From the NCBI RefSeq assembly GCF_019916085.1, contig NZ_CP049834.1, positions 1,348,501-1,412,500 of the forward strand: a DNA stretch of 64,000 bases, in the 5' to 3' direction. Numbering within the stretch: position 1 is the first letter of the stretch; every line of letters begins with the position of its first letter. Both the position numbers and the translations under genes were made by a program. The notes under the pieces were generated by a model. That model was given only the letters and a program-made list of their open reading frames with translations, searched no databases and was not told the origin of the DNA. Below, piece after piece: positions 52,719-61,039 of this stretch. The DNA comes from Aquirufa lenticrescens. Lineage in GTDB: Bacteria; Bacteroidota; Bacteroidia; Cytophagales; Spirosomataceae.

Positions 52719-53015
52719 TTAGAGCTTGATATTTAGTTCTAATCTGCCTCCAAGGCCGAGTTCTACTATTTTTTGTAATGTTGAAATTCGAATTTCTATG
52801 AGGTTATTTTCTGCAATTGAAATGGCGTATTTAGATGTACCACATTTGATAGCAAATTCTTTTTGTGTTAGCTTGAGATTGAGCCTGGCAACTTTAATCA
52901 TGGCGCTTATTTTAAATAGTTGTGCTCCCCATTCGAATTTATTTCTGGAGGGAGAACCTAATTTACCATAGGTTTCTTCGATTAATTGATCCAATGTTTT
53001 TAGGTTAGATTTCAT
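52719..53015 (-). CDS. HigA-like XRE antitoxin, apparently orphan
   Basis: A 98-residue protein. The N-terminal 'LDQLIEETYGKLGSPSRNKFE' (residues 8-28) matches the lead-in seen in HigA-type antitoxins, and residues about 37-92 are an XRE HTH ('LNLKLTQKEFAIKCGTSKYA', 'ISIAENNLIEIRISTLQKIV'). HigA usually follows a HigB or RelE-like toxin gene. Upstream (53016-53125) there is only REP copy 5, and no RelE-type frame, so the toxin is missing or replaced. Confidence 0.82.
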   Translation of the reverse strand: MKSNLKTLDQLIEETYGKLGSPSRNKFEWGAQLFKISAMIKVARLNLKLTQKEFAIKCGTSKYAISIAENNLIEIRISTLQKIVELGLGGRLELNIKL

Positions 53016-53045
53016 AGTGGTTGTTTTTATTTAAAACTGATTTTG

Positions 53046-53090
53046 CAGTTTCCAGGTATTGACAGATTGTGTCAAAAGCTGAAAAAGCCG
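53046..53090 (-). repeat. REP-like palindrome, copy 5
   Basis: Inner arms TTGACA / TGTCAA (53059-53075) around GATTG; outer CAGTTTCCAG / CTGAAAAAGCC partly paired. It lies between hepT and the HigA-like gene, in the same orientation as copies 2 and 4. Confidence 0.85.
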
Positions 53091-53125
53091 TTTATACAAT
53101 TGTAAGTTATATTAGCAAAAACTGC

Positions 53126-53467
53126 CTATAGGCTCTTCAGAGCCAATATTACCAGTTTTAGTTCCGGAATTACCACAACAGTGGTGTCCCAGATGACATC
53201 CATTTTAATGGCGTGATATTCATGTAGAATGAAATTGCGGAATGCCTTTACTTTATACCAGGGGTATTCGACTTTTTCCAAAAGAGATTTATCAATCAAT
53301 AGGGATGCTTCGCCAATGATAGTATAGTTGAAAAGGCAGGCTTCTACTGTTTTGGGGTCGTTTAAGAAGGTTTCTAATGTGTGTTCTGCGGTGTATTGTT
53401 GAATCTTGTTAATGGCTAGCAGAATGTGCTCGATTCGCTCTTTCGAGCTTGGGGTGGAGGTTTTCAT
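53126..53467 (-). CDS. hepT: HepT-like HEPN RNase toxin
   Basis: A 113-residue all-helical HEPN (DUF86) protein. The RNase motif RX4HXY is complete: R77, H82 and Y84 in 'FRNFILHEYHAI'. In HepT the tyrosine is the residue adenylylated by the MntA antitoxin. The start lies 59 bases inside the mntA gene in another frame, which ensures coupled synthesis of both partners. It is downstream of mntA on the same transcript. The toxin likely cleaves tRNA or mRNA when free; the target is unknown. Confidence 0.9.
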   Translation of the reverse strand: MKTSTPSSKERIEHILLAINKIQQYTAEHTLETFLNDPKTVEACLFNYTIIGEASLLIDKSLLEKVEYPWYKVKAFRNFILHEYHAIKMDVIWDTTVVVIPELKLVILALKSL

Positions 53468-53750
53468 AAATTAAAATTTTGTCGTGGTTAAGTTGTTTTG
53501 CAATGCTCTTTAATGGGGCGCCTAGCATGACTAGGTCGACCTCTGAAGTGAGAAGCTGGGAGAGGTCTTGTTGGATCTCGGCTAGGTCAAACAAGGTAAA
53601 CGGGGTGTTTTTGAAAACTTGGATCTGAATGTCGATGTCGCTGGTGGGCGCTTGGGTGCCACGGGCGTGGGAGCCAAAGAGCCAGGCGCGTTTGATTTGC
53701 GCTTTTTCAAGGAAGTAGGAGGCGATTTTATCGAGATTTTCCGCTGTCAT
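53409..53750 (-). CDS. mntA: MntA-type nucleotidyltransferase antitoxin
   Basis: A 113-residue minimal nucleotidyltransferase. The GSX10DXD motif is exact: G26-S27 in 'LFGSHARGT', D38 and D40 in 'PTSDIDIQI', with a third acid at D72 ('EVDLVML'). MntA proteins transfer AMP units to the tyrosine of HepT and so silence it. It is first in the pair, as is usual for HEPN-MNT. A near-consensus TACCTTTC (about 53757-53764) upstream may be its promoter. Confidence 0.92.
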   Translation of the reverse strand: MTAENLDKIASYFLEKAQIKRAWLFGSHARGTQAPTSDIDIQIQVFKNTPFTLFDLAEIQQDLSQLLTSEVDLVMLGAPLKSIAKQLNHDKILIYENLHPKLERANRAHSASH

Positions 53751-53846
53751 AGTGAAAGGTAGTGAAATAAGGGATAGAAATTGTCGTGGAGCAAGGATGA
53801 GATAGTGATATTTTGTGTATTTTTAGGAAGAAATTGAGAATGTACT

Positions 53847-55205
53847 ATGCAAGAGTTCGATAATAATAAAGTACCCATTAAGAAGTTGTGGCAGGTGATT
53901 GTGGCGTCGAGTGTGGGGACGGTGATTGAGTGGTATGACTTCTATATTTTTGGGAGTTTGAGTGCGATTATTTCGTTGAGTTTCTTTCCGAAGGAGGATC
54001 CGACGGCGGCGTTTATTTCGACGCTTGCGGCTTTTGGGGCGGGGTTTGTGGCGAGGCCTTTTGGTGGGGTGCTTTTTGGGAGGCTGGGGGATATGATAGG
54101 GAGGAAGTATACGTTTTTGTTGACGCTGCTTTTGATGGGTGGGTCGACGTTTGCGATTGCGTTTATACCGAGTTATGAGAAGATTGGGTTGGTGGCTCCG
54201 GCTGTGCTTTTGGCAATAAGAATCATCCAAGGATTAGCCTTAGGGGGCGAATATGGGGGCGCCGCGACTTACGTCGCGGAATATGCACCAGACGCCGAAC
54301 GCGGGAAGTACACGTCCTACATCCAAACGACCGCTACGCTCGGTTTCTTTGTTTCTATCCTCGTTATCTTGGCTACGCAGCAGCTTTTAGGCGATGCGGC
54401 CTTCAAGGACTGGGGCTGGCGGGTGCCTTTTGCGCTTTCTGGTATTCTAGTGGTCGTGTCCTATTTCATTAGAAGGAATATGGATGAATCTCCTCTCTTC
54501 TCTAAACTCAAGGTGGAAGGCAGACTCTCCGAAAATCCTCTAAAGGAAGCTTTCGCCAGTAAGGCGAATCGCCGCTTAATGTTAATTGCGATGTTTGGGG
54601 CGATTGTGGGGCAGGGGGTTGTTTGGCATACAGGACAATTTTATGCCCAAATCTTCATCAACAAAATCCTTCAGGTCGATTTCATTACGACGAACCTCAT
54701 TATCGCTGCTAGTCTGGTAGTGGGCACGCCCCTCTTCGTGTATTTCGGGAGCTTGTCTGACCGGGTGGGTCGCAAGAAAATTATGCTGGGCGGTATGGCC
54801 CTCGCTGCGCTCGGGTACTACCCCCTTTTCTCGTGGATGTCCACGATTGTAGCCCAGGAGGGCACGATGGTCAATGGCGCGATCTTCCTGAACTGGACTG
54901 GAAAGCTTGAACTAGCTTTCATTTGCAGCTTATTAGTGACTTTCGCGGCGATGGCCTACGGCCCGATCGCCGCATTCCTCGTCGAACTTTTTCCTACCAA
55001 AATCCGCTATACCTCCCTCTCCATCCCTTATCACTTTGCTAATGGGGTGTTCGGCGGTTGCGCCCCTTTTGTGGCCACCTGGCTAGGAGCCGTCACTCAT
55101 TCGAATTTTGCCGGATTGTTCTATCCCATCGCCCTAGCGGCCTTAACGGTCATCGTGGGCGTGATTTATTTACCTGAAACGAAAGGTCGAGCCCTCAGCG
55201 ACTAA
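53847..55205 (+). CDS. MFS transporter, metabolite:H+ symporter (ProP/MHS-like)
   Basis: A 452-residue carrier with 12 predicted helices. 'GTVIEWYDFYIFGSLSAII' (residues 19-37) and 'RPFGGVLFGRLGDMIGRK' are MHS-family signatures; 'GGEYGGAATYVAEYAP' and 'LSDRVGRKKIM' follow. MHS members carry osmolytes or di- and tricarboxylates; the substrate is unknown. A TATTTTTA element at 53819-53826 may be its -7 box. Codon use is odd: up to about base 54215 it is very rich in GGG and other G-ending codons, then it changes to C-rich codons like the neighbours. Confidence 0.9.
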   Translation: MQEFDNNKVPIKKLWQVIVASSVGTVIEWYDFYIFGSLSAIISLSFFPKEDPTAAFISTLAAFGAGFVARPFGGVLFGRLGDMIGRKYTFLLTLLLMGGSTFAIAFIPSYEKIGLVAPAVLLAIRIIQGLALGGEYGGAATYVAEYAPDAERGKYTSYIQTTATLGFFVSILVILATQQLLGDAAFKDWGWRVPFALSGILVVVSYFIRRNMDESPLFSKLKVEGRLSENPLKEAFASKANRRLMLIAMFGAIVGQGVVWHTGQFYAQIFINKILQVDFITTNLIIAASLVVGTPLFVYFGSLSDRVGRKKIMLGGMALAALGYYPLFSWMSTIVAQEGTMVNGAIFLNWTGKLELAFICSLLVTFAAMAYGPIAAFLVELFPTKIRYTSLSIPYHFANGVFGGCAPFVATWLGAVTHSNFAGLFYPIALAALTVIVGVIYLPETKGRALSD

Positions 55206-55291
55206 AATAGGACTATTCAAATAATTCGGTGGATATAATTTTAAATATTTCCATTAAATAAATTAGACTTGGCGCTAAACTAAAATGGGGG

Positions 55292-55299
55292 TATCTTTG
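55292..55299 (+). promoter_or_regulatory. Promoter of the surface-polysaccharide operon
   Basis: TATCTTTG is an exact -7 match, and TTG at 55269-55271 lies 20 bases before it at the -33 position. The transcript has a leader of about 120 bases before hldD. That leader holds a stem CTGAG...CTCAG (55318-55343) and a small GGC-GAA-GCC hairpin at 55346-55354. Confidence 0.65.
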
Positions 55300-55317
55300 T
55301 TTCTTAAAATCGTTTTT

Positions 55318-55354
55318 CTGAGCACCCAAATTGTGTGACTCAGGATGGCGAAGC
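55318..55354 (+). promoter_or_regulatory. Structured leader before hldD
   Basis: CTGAG-CAC pairs with GTG..CTCAG, and a GGC-GAA-GCC mini-hairpin follows. Long leaders of polysaccharide operons in Bacteroidota are often sites of NusG-like antitermination, but no such gene or terminator is visible here. Confidence 0.4.
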
Positions 55355-55424
55355 CGTGGAGAAAAAATCGAAAAATATATAAAATAATTTAATTAGTTAT
55401 AAGTATAAAGAGGTCAATAATTTA

Positions 55425-56417
55425 ATGAAAACCAAAAAAATATTAATTACAGGAGGTGCTGGTTTTATTGGATCTAATATAGCATTTGAAATTCAAAAAC
55501 GATTTCCGGAATATAAGATTGTGATATTTGATAAGTTTAATAACAGACAACGGAGAGAAAATGGCAATTTTATGTTTTTTGGAGATTATAAAAACATTTT
55601 AGGATTAAAAGCAGAAATAATTTCAGGAGACCTAGCAGTTGAATCGGATTTAAATAGTTTATTAAAGGACAAATTTGAAATTATTTTTCATCAAGGTGCT
55701 ATAAGTGACACAACTGTTTTGAATCAAGAGGAAGTTTTGAAAACTAATACAATTTCATTCCATTACCTTGTAAATTATTGTTTAGTAACAGGCTGTAAGT
55801 TAATTTATGCTTCTTCAGCTGGTACTTACGGGAATACTTCTTCTCCCAATAAAGTAGGGGTAGGTGAAATACCTGAAAACATTTATGGTTATAGTAAACT
55901 TCAAATGGATGAAATAGCTAGGTCCTGCATAAACCATAACAGAGATCTACATATCATAGGTCTGAGGTATTTTAATGTATATGGTCCTGGTGAAGTTTAT
56001 AAAAGAAAGACTAGTTCAATGATTTTGCAATTAGCTAAAAATGTTATTGATAAAAAACCACTCCGCCTTTTTAAATTTGGTGATCAGTGTAGAGATTTTG
56101 TTTATATTAAAGACGTTGTTGAAGCAAATATCCAAGCTATAAATGGTCAAAGTGGGATATATAATGTGGGATCTGGTAAAAATAGATCATTTAATGAAGT
56201 AGTAAGTATTTTAGGAGCTATTTTAGGACAAAAAATACAAGTAGAATATTTTGATAATCCTTTTTCTTTTTATCAAAATAATACATGTGCTGATTTAAGT
56301 GAAACTATAAATGGTATTGGATATAATCCAAAATATACTTTAGAGATGGGAATGAGTGAGTATATTAAAGAAATACAAGAATATTCAGATATTAAATGGA
56401 AATCTTTTAATGAATAA
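55425..56417 (+). CDS. hldD: ADP-L-glycero-D-manno-heptose 6-epimerase-like
   Basis: A 330-residue extended SDR. 'ILITGGAGFIGSNIAFEIQ' (residues 6-24) binds NADP, 'HQGAISDTTV' and 'SSAGTYGN' match HldD, and the YxxxK pair is in 'YGYSKLQMDE'. 'LRYFNVYGPGEVYK' and 'FGDQCRDFVYIKDVVEAN' are HldD-type substrate loops. It makes the L,D form of ADP-heptose for lipopolysaccharide core or capsule. It starts the AT-rich operon and overlaps the heptose kinase by 8 bases. Confidence 0.88.
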   Translation: MKTKKILITGGAGFIGSNIAFEIQKRFPEYKIVIFDKFNNRQRRENGNFMFFGDYKNILGLKAEIISGDLAVESDLNSLLKDKFEIIFHQGAISDTTVLNQEEVLKTNTISFHYLVNYCLVTGCKLIYASSAGTYGNTSSPNKVGVGEIPENIYGYSKLQMDEIARSCINHNRDLHIIGLRYFNVYGPGEVYKRKTSSMILQLAKNVIDKKPLRLFKFGDQCRDFVYIKDVVEANIQAINGQSGIYNVGSGKNRSFNEVVSILGAILGQKIQVEYFDNPFSFYQNNTCADLSETINGIGYNPKYTLEMGMSEYIKEIQEYSDIKWKSFNE

Positions 56418-57345
56418 AATCAATCCTAAAATTTTAGTTGTTGGCGATATAATATTGGATCATTATTTATCGGGTGATACAAATCGAATTTCGCCAGAAG
56501 CGCCAGTGCCTATTGTAGAATTTACTGAAGAAAAATGGGTTTTGGGCGGTGCTGCTAATGTCGCGAACAATCTTAATTCAATTGGAGCAGATGTGACATT
56601 ATCAGGAATAATTGGAGATGATGAAAATGGGGATATTGTAAGAAAAATATTAATTCACAAAGGAATTAATGAGCAATTTATTAGTTCAAAAAGTAGGAGA
56701 ACTACGATTAAAACTAGAGTAATCTCAGAGAATCACCAGTTATTGAGAATTGATAAAGAAGATCGGTTTTCAATTAATAAATACGAAGAAATTGAACTTA
56801 TTGAAAAATTTAGTTTAAATATCAATGAGTTTGATTGTGTTATTATTTCAGACTACAATAAAGGATTATTAACAAATACCTTTATTAAAACAATCATAGA
56901 CCTTTCACATAAAAGTAAAATTAAAGTTTTTATTGATCCTAAGCAACCTCCATTTGCTAAATATTCCGGCGCATATTTAGTAAAGCCAAATAGAAAAGAG
57001 GCAATGCAAGAAACGGGAATATTTATTGACAATGAAAAATCATTCTCAATTGTTGCTAATCAAATCCAGGAATCCACAAATTGCGAAGCGGTTGTTATTA
57101 CATTATCAGAGGATGGAGTAGGATTATTTGAGAAAGGGAAAACAAAAATATTGCCTACTAAAGCGAAGGAAATTTTTGATGTAACAGGTGCTGGAGACAC
57201 TTTTATAGCAACACTTGTATACTCAATGGCAAGAGGAAAGTCTTTAGAGGAGTCATGCGAAATTGCAAATTTTGCATCTGGAATAGTTGTGGGTAAACAT
57301 GGTTGTGTGCCAATAGAATATAAGGAAATTGAAGCTAAATTTTAG
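56410..57345 (+). CDS. D-glycero-beta-D-manno-heptose-7-phosphate kinase (HldE kinase domain only)
   Basis: A 311-residue PfkB-family kinase. 'ILVVGDIILDHYLSGDTNRI' (residues 8-27), 'APVPIVEF', 'LGGAANVANNL' and 'DVTGAGDTFIATLVYSMARG' match the first domain of HldE (RfaE1). The C-terminal adenylyltransferase domain of the bifunctional enzyme (about 477 residues in E. coli) is absent. I use ATG 56410 since the longer frame overlaps hldD heavily. The kinase makes heptose-1,7-bisphosphate. Confidence 0.9.
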   Translation: MNKINPKILVVGDIILDHYLSGDTNRISPEAPVPIVEFTEEKWVLGGAANVANNLNSIGADVTLSGIIGDDENGDIVRKILIHKGINEQFISSKSRRTTIKTRVISENHQLLRIDKEDRFSINKYEEIELIEKFSLNINEFDCVIISDYNKGLLTNTFIKTIIDLSHKSKIKVFIDPKQPPFAKYSGAYLVKPNRKEAMQETGIFIDNEKSFSIVANQIQESTNCEAVVITLSEDGVGLFEKGKTKILPTKAKEIFDVTGAGDTFIATLVYSMARGKSLEESCEIANFASGIVVGKHGCVPIEYKEIEAKF

Positions 57346-57350
57346 ATCAT

Positions 57351-57914
57351 ATGATAAATCAAATTATAAATATTTTCGAAGAACATATTGAAGTTGCAAA
57401 AACTACTAAAGAGCATCTTAATGGAGTTATTTTAGAAGCATGTGAAATAATAAATAGTGCAATAGTAAGAGGTAGTAAAATAATTCTTTGTGGAAATGGA
57501 GGCAGTGCTGCTGATGCTCAGCATATTGCGGCTGAATTTACTGGTAGATTCGTAAAAGAAAGAAAAGCTTTAGCTGCCATTTCATTAACTACCGATACGT
57601 CTGCTTTAACAGCAATTGGGAATGATTATGGCTTTGACAAAATATTCGAAAGACAAGTTGAAGCAATAGCCTTGCCTGGAGATATTTTAATTGGGATTTC
57701 TACTAGTGGGAATAGCCAAAATGTGGTAAATGCTATAAAAAAAGCAAATGATATTGGTTGCATTACTATAGGATTATCAGGTAATGAAGGTGGCGAATTA
57801 TCACGAATTTGTGTTTCTAATATTGTTATTCCTAGTTCTAAAACTGCTAGAATTCAGGAAATGCATATTTTAGTCGGCCATATTTTTTGTGATTATGTAG
57901 ACCAAAATTTTTAA
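57351..57914 (+). CDS. gmhA: Phosphoheptose isomerase (sedoheptulose-7-phosphate isomerase)
   Basis: A 187-residue SIS-domain protein. 'ILCGNGGSAADAQHIAAEFT' (residues 45-64) is the GmhA signature, followed by 'TTDTSALTAIGNDYGF' and 'GISTSGNSQNVVNAI'. The C-terminal 'QEMHILVGHIFCDYVD' supplies the catalytic histidine region. It converts sedoheptulose-7-phosphate to D-manno-heptose-7-phosphate, the first step of heptose synthesis, and lies 5 bases after the kinase gene. Confidence 0.95.
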   Translation: MINQIINIFEEHIEVAKTTKEHLNGVILEACEIINSAIVRGSKIILCGNGGSAADAQHIAAEFTGRFVKERKALAAISLTTDTSALTAIGNDYGFDKIFERQVEAIALPGDILIGISTSGNSQNVVNAIKKANDIGCITIGLSGNEGGELSRICVSNIVIPSSKTARIQEMHILVGHIFCDYVDQNF

Positions 57915-57925
57915 AATATTTACCA

Positions 57926-59227
57926 ATGAATATTGTTATTATAGGTACAGGTTATGTAGGATTAGTTACAGGAACATGTTTTGCAGAAACGGGAAATAAA
58001 GTTACCTGTGTTGATATAGATCAAGATAAGGTAGATAAATTAAGTTCTGGCGAAATTACAATTTATGAGCCGGGATTAGAGAAAATGTTTTTAAGAAATC
58101 TTAGGGAAAGTCGTTTAATGTTTACGACATCCTTAGGAGATGTGGTAGACAATGCGGAGATTATTTTTTTAGCTTTGCCAACCCCACCAGGGTCAGATGG
58201 AAGTGCGGATTTAAAATATGTATTAAGTGTTGCAGACGAATTAGGAAAAGTTCTAAATGGATATAAAGTAATTGTAAATAAAAGTACAGTTCCAGTTGGT
58301 ACAGCAGATAAAGTACGTGCTGCAATAGCGTTAAACTACAAAGGGGAATTTGATGTAGTTAGTAACCCTGAGTTTTTACGAGAAGGCGTAGCAGTAGATG
58401 ATTTTATGAAGCCCGATAGAGTAGTGGTTGGGACAAGCTCAGAAATAGCAAAGGAATTAATTAATACTCTATACAAACCTTTCGTGCGACAAGGGAATCC
58501 TATAATTTTTATGGATGAGCGTAGTTCTGAATTAACAAAATATGCAGCTAATTCATTCTTAGCCACTAAGATCTCGTTCATGAACGAAATCGCCTTATTA
58601 TGTGAGCGATTGGGTGCCGATGTTGATTACGTTAGAAGAGGCATAGGTTCAGATGACCGTATTGGTAAAAGGTTTTTATTCCCAGGTATAGGTTATGGAG
58701 GATCATGTTTCCCTAAAGATGTGCAGGCTTTAATTAAGTCATCAGAAGCGGTAAATTATAAATTTGAGATTTTAAAAGCAGTTGAGGAAGTTAATTCCAA
58801 TCAGAAACTATACTTAGTTGAGAAAATTAAAATTCATTTCAACAATAACTTAGAAGGAAAACATTTTGCACTATGGGGATTGGCGTTTAAGCCCAATACT
58901 GATGATATAAGGGAGGCTCCAGCGTTAAGTATTATAGCTGCCTTGACTAAATTAGGAGCTACTGTAAGAGCATATGATCCCGAAGCTATGCCTAATGCGA
59001 AAGCATTGATAGGCGACCAGATACAGTATGCAAATAATCAATACCATGCTTTAGAGAATTCGGATGCATTAATTATAGCGACTGAGTGGAGTGAATTTAG
59101 GACCCCAGACTTTGAACGAATGGGAAAACTAATGACAAATGGAAAAAATATTTTTGATGGTCGTAATTTATTTGATGTAAACCAAGTAGAGGAGTACGGC
59201 TTTTTGTATAAAAGTATCGGCCGTTAA
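57926..59227 (+). CDS. UDP-glucose 6-dehydrogenase
   Basis: A 433-residue UDP-sugar dehydrogenase. 'IVIIGTGYVGLVTGTCFAE' (residues 3-21) binds NAD, 'NKSTVPVGTA' and 'NPEFLREGVAVDDFMKPDR' are family loops, and the catalytic cysteine is in 'GYGGSCFPKDVQAL'. It should make UDP-glucuronic acid (or a related uronate) for a surface polysaccharide. Sits 11 bases after gmhA. Confidence 0.93.
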   Translation: MNIVIIGTGYVGLVTGTCFAETGNKVTCVDIDQDKVDKLSSGEITIYEPGLEKMFLRNLRESRLMFTTSLGDVVDNAEIIFLALPTPPGSDGSADLKYVLSVADELGKVLNGYKVIVNKSTVPVGTADKVRAAIALNYKGEFDVVSNPEFLREGVAVDDFMKPDRVVVGTSSEIAKELINTLYKPFVRQGNPIIFMDERSSELTKYAANSFLATKISFMNEIALLCERLGADVDYVRRGIGSDDRIGKRFLFPGIGYGGSCFPKDVQALIKSSEAVNYKFEILKAVEEVNSNQKLYLVEKIKIHFNNNLEGKHFALWGLAFKPNTDDIREAPALSIIAALTKLGATVRAYDPEAMPNAKALIGDQIQYANNQYHALENSDALIIATEWSEFRTPDFERMGKLMTNGKNIFDGRNLFDVNQVEEYGFLYKSIGR

Positions 59228-59240
59228 TAAAATTAAATAA

Positions 59241-60326
59241 ATGAAGAAAGCAATTATTACAGGCATAACTGGTCAAGATGGGGCATATCTGGCTGAATTT
59301 TTATTAAAAAAAGATTATGAAGTACATGGTATTAAAAGGAGATCATCCTTATTTAATACTCAAAGAATTGACCATCTCTATGAGGATCCTCACACGCCAC
59401 ATAGGCATTTGCATTTACATTATGGCGACCTGACAGATAGTACTAATTTAATACGGATTATTCAAGAAGTTCAACCAGATGAAATTTACAATTTAGCTGC
59501 TATGAGCCATGTTCATGTAAGTTTTGAGGAGCCTGAATATACTGCTAATGCTGATGGAATAGGTACTCTAAGGATTTTGGAAGCTGTTCGCTTACTTGGC
59601 TTATCTAATAAAACAAAAATATATCAAGCATCTACTTCAGAATTATATGGTTTAGTTCAAGCAGTTCCTCAATCCGAAACCACTCCTTTCTATCCTAGGT
59701 CCCCTTATGCTGTAGCGAAATTATATGCCTACTGGATTACAGTAAATTATAGAGAAGCATATAATATGTTTGCGTGTAATGGGATATTATTTAATCATGA
59801 ATCACCTCAGAGAGGAGAAACATTTGTAACAAGAAAAATTACTAGAGCAACTGCAAAAATTGCTTTAGGTTTAGAGAGTTGTCTGTATTTAGGAAATTTA
59901 GATGCTAAAAGAGATTGGGGGCATGCAAAAGATTATATTGAAGGGATGTACTTAATTTTACAACAAGATAAACCAGAAGATTTTGTTTTAGCAACAGGAA
60001 TTACTACAACTATTCGCGATTTTGTTAAAATGAGTTTTGCTGAATTGGGCATAGAATTAGGATTTAGAGGAAAAGATCAAGCAGAAGAGGGTTTTATAGT
60101 TAGCAACTCAGGTAATTATAATTTGGAAGAGGGTAAAGTAGTTGTTAAGGTGGATCCTAAATACTTTAGACCTACCGAGGTGGATTTATTAATTGGAGAT
60201 CCAACGAAGGCAATGACAAAATTGGGGTGGTTACCAAAGTATAATTTAGATACACTCGTAAAGGAAATGATGGAAAGTGATATTTTATTGTTCAAAAAGG
60301 AGTTGCAGATTAAAAGAAACATTTAA
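59241..60326 (+). CDS. gmd: GDP-mannose 4,6-dehydratase
   Basis: A 361-residue SDR forming GDP-4-keto-6-deoxymannose. '[19 protein letters not shown]' (residues 4-22), '[19 protein letters not shown]', 'ASTSELYG' and '[21 protein letters not shown]' (YxxxK) are diagnostic, with '[16 protein letters not shown]' (in part). It leads to fucose, rhamnose or perosamine depending on the next enzyme; no fcl, rmd or per gene is in the window. Confidence 0.96.
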   Translation: MKKAIITGITGQDGAYLAEFLLKKDYEVHGIKRRSSLFNTQRIDHLYEDPHTPHRHLHLHYGDLTDSTNLIRIIQEVQPDEIYNLAAMSHVHVSFEEPEYTANADGIGTLRILEAVRLLGLSNKTKIYQASTSELYGLVQAVPQSETTPFYPRSPYAVAKLYAYWITVNYREAYNMFACNGILFNHESPQRGETFVTRKITRATAKIALGLESCLYLGNLDAKRDWGHAKDYIEGMYLILQQDKPEDFVLATGITTTIRDFVKMSFAELGIELGFRGKDQAEEGFIVSNSGNYNLEEGKVVVKVDPKYFRPTEVDLLIGDPTKAMTKLGWLPKYNLDTLVKEMMESDILLFKKELQIKRNI

Positions 60327-60411
60327 TTAAAAGGTTAAAAATGTTTTAATTATAGATTTAAATCCAATTAATAAGTTTTTCTATAATTATATTGGATAAA
60401 ATATAGTATTA

Positions 60412-61038
60412 ATGGAAATTATAAGTCATCGTGGATATTGGAAAAATGTTAGTGAGAAAAATATGCCGATAGCATTTACAAGAAGTTTTGAACTAGGTTT
60501 TGGTACAGAAACAGATTTGAGAGATTTTGATGGAGATATTGTAATATCCCATGATATTCCGGATAAAGATTCTATATCATTAAGGACTTTTTTTGAGAGT
60601 TATAAACAAACAGACAATTCTACAACTTTAGCATTAAATGTAAAATCAGATGGGTTACAAAAAAAATTAAAATTGTATTTAAACTATTTTGAGATAAAGA
60701 ATTATTTTGTCTTCGACATGTCAATCCCTGATACTATTGCATATAAAGAGCATGATATAAATTTTTTCAGTAGACAAAGCGAATTTGAATCTTTGCCAGT
60801 GTTTTATGAGAATTGTAAGGGAGTTTGGTTGGACGCCTTTGATGGAATTTGGTATGATAAAGAATTGATTTTGGAGCATCTGAAAAACGATAAAAAAGTG
60901 GCAATTGTTTCACCGGAATTACACAAAAGAGATATGTATGAATTTTGGGAAATGTTAAGAAATACTCAAATAAATTTATTGAGTGGAGTAATTTTATGTA
61001 CTGATTTTCCTGAAGAGGCTAAAAATTATTTTAATTAA
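60412..61038 (+). CDS. Glycerophosphodiester phosphodiesterase-like protein
   Basis: A 208-residue protein, shorter than typical GDPDs (about 250). The GDPD active-site pattern is present: H6-R7 in 'ISHRGYW', E33 and D35 in 'FGTETDLRDFD', and H47 in 'VISHD'. No signal peptide is seen, so it is cytoplasmic. It follows an 85-base AT-rich gap and is 1 base before the HAD gene. In this setting it may act on a phosphodiester-linked sugar intermediate and not on glycerophosphodiesters, which is inference. Confidence 0.75.
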   Translation: MEIISHRGYWKNVSEKNMPIAFTRSFELGFGTETDLRDFDGDIVISHDIPDKDSISLRTFFESYKQTDNSTTLALNVKSDGLQKKLKLYLNYFEIKNYFVFDMSIPDTIAYKEHDINFFSRQSEFESLPVFYENCKGVWLDAFDGIWYDKELILEHLKNDKKVAIVSPELHKRDMYEFWEMLRNTQINLLSGVILCTDFPEEAKNYFN

Positions 61039-61039
61039 T

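Noticed and set aside
53823-54230. Long basic minus-strand frame opposite the MHS transporter
   Set aside because: It is a product of the G-rich codon use on the plus strand; the translation is low-complexity Arg/Pro/Lys and the plus-strand gene is clear.
55346-55354. Extra hairpin array in the polysaccharide leader
   Set aside because: There is only one GGC-GAA-GCC unit and no GACTAA linker, so it is not counted as an array.
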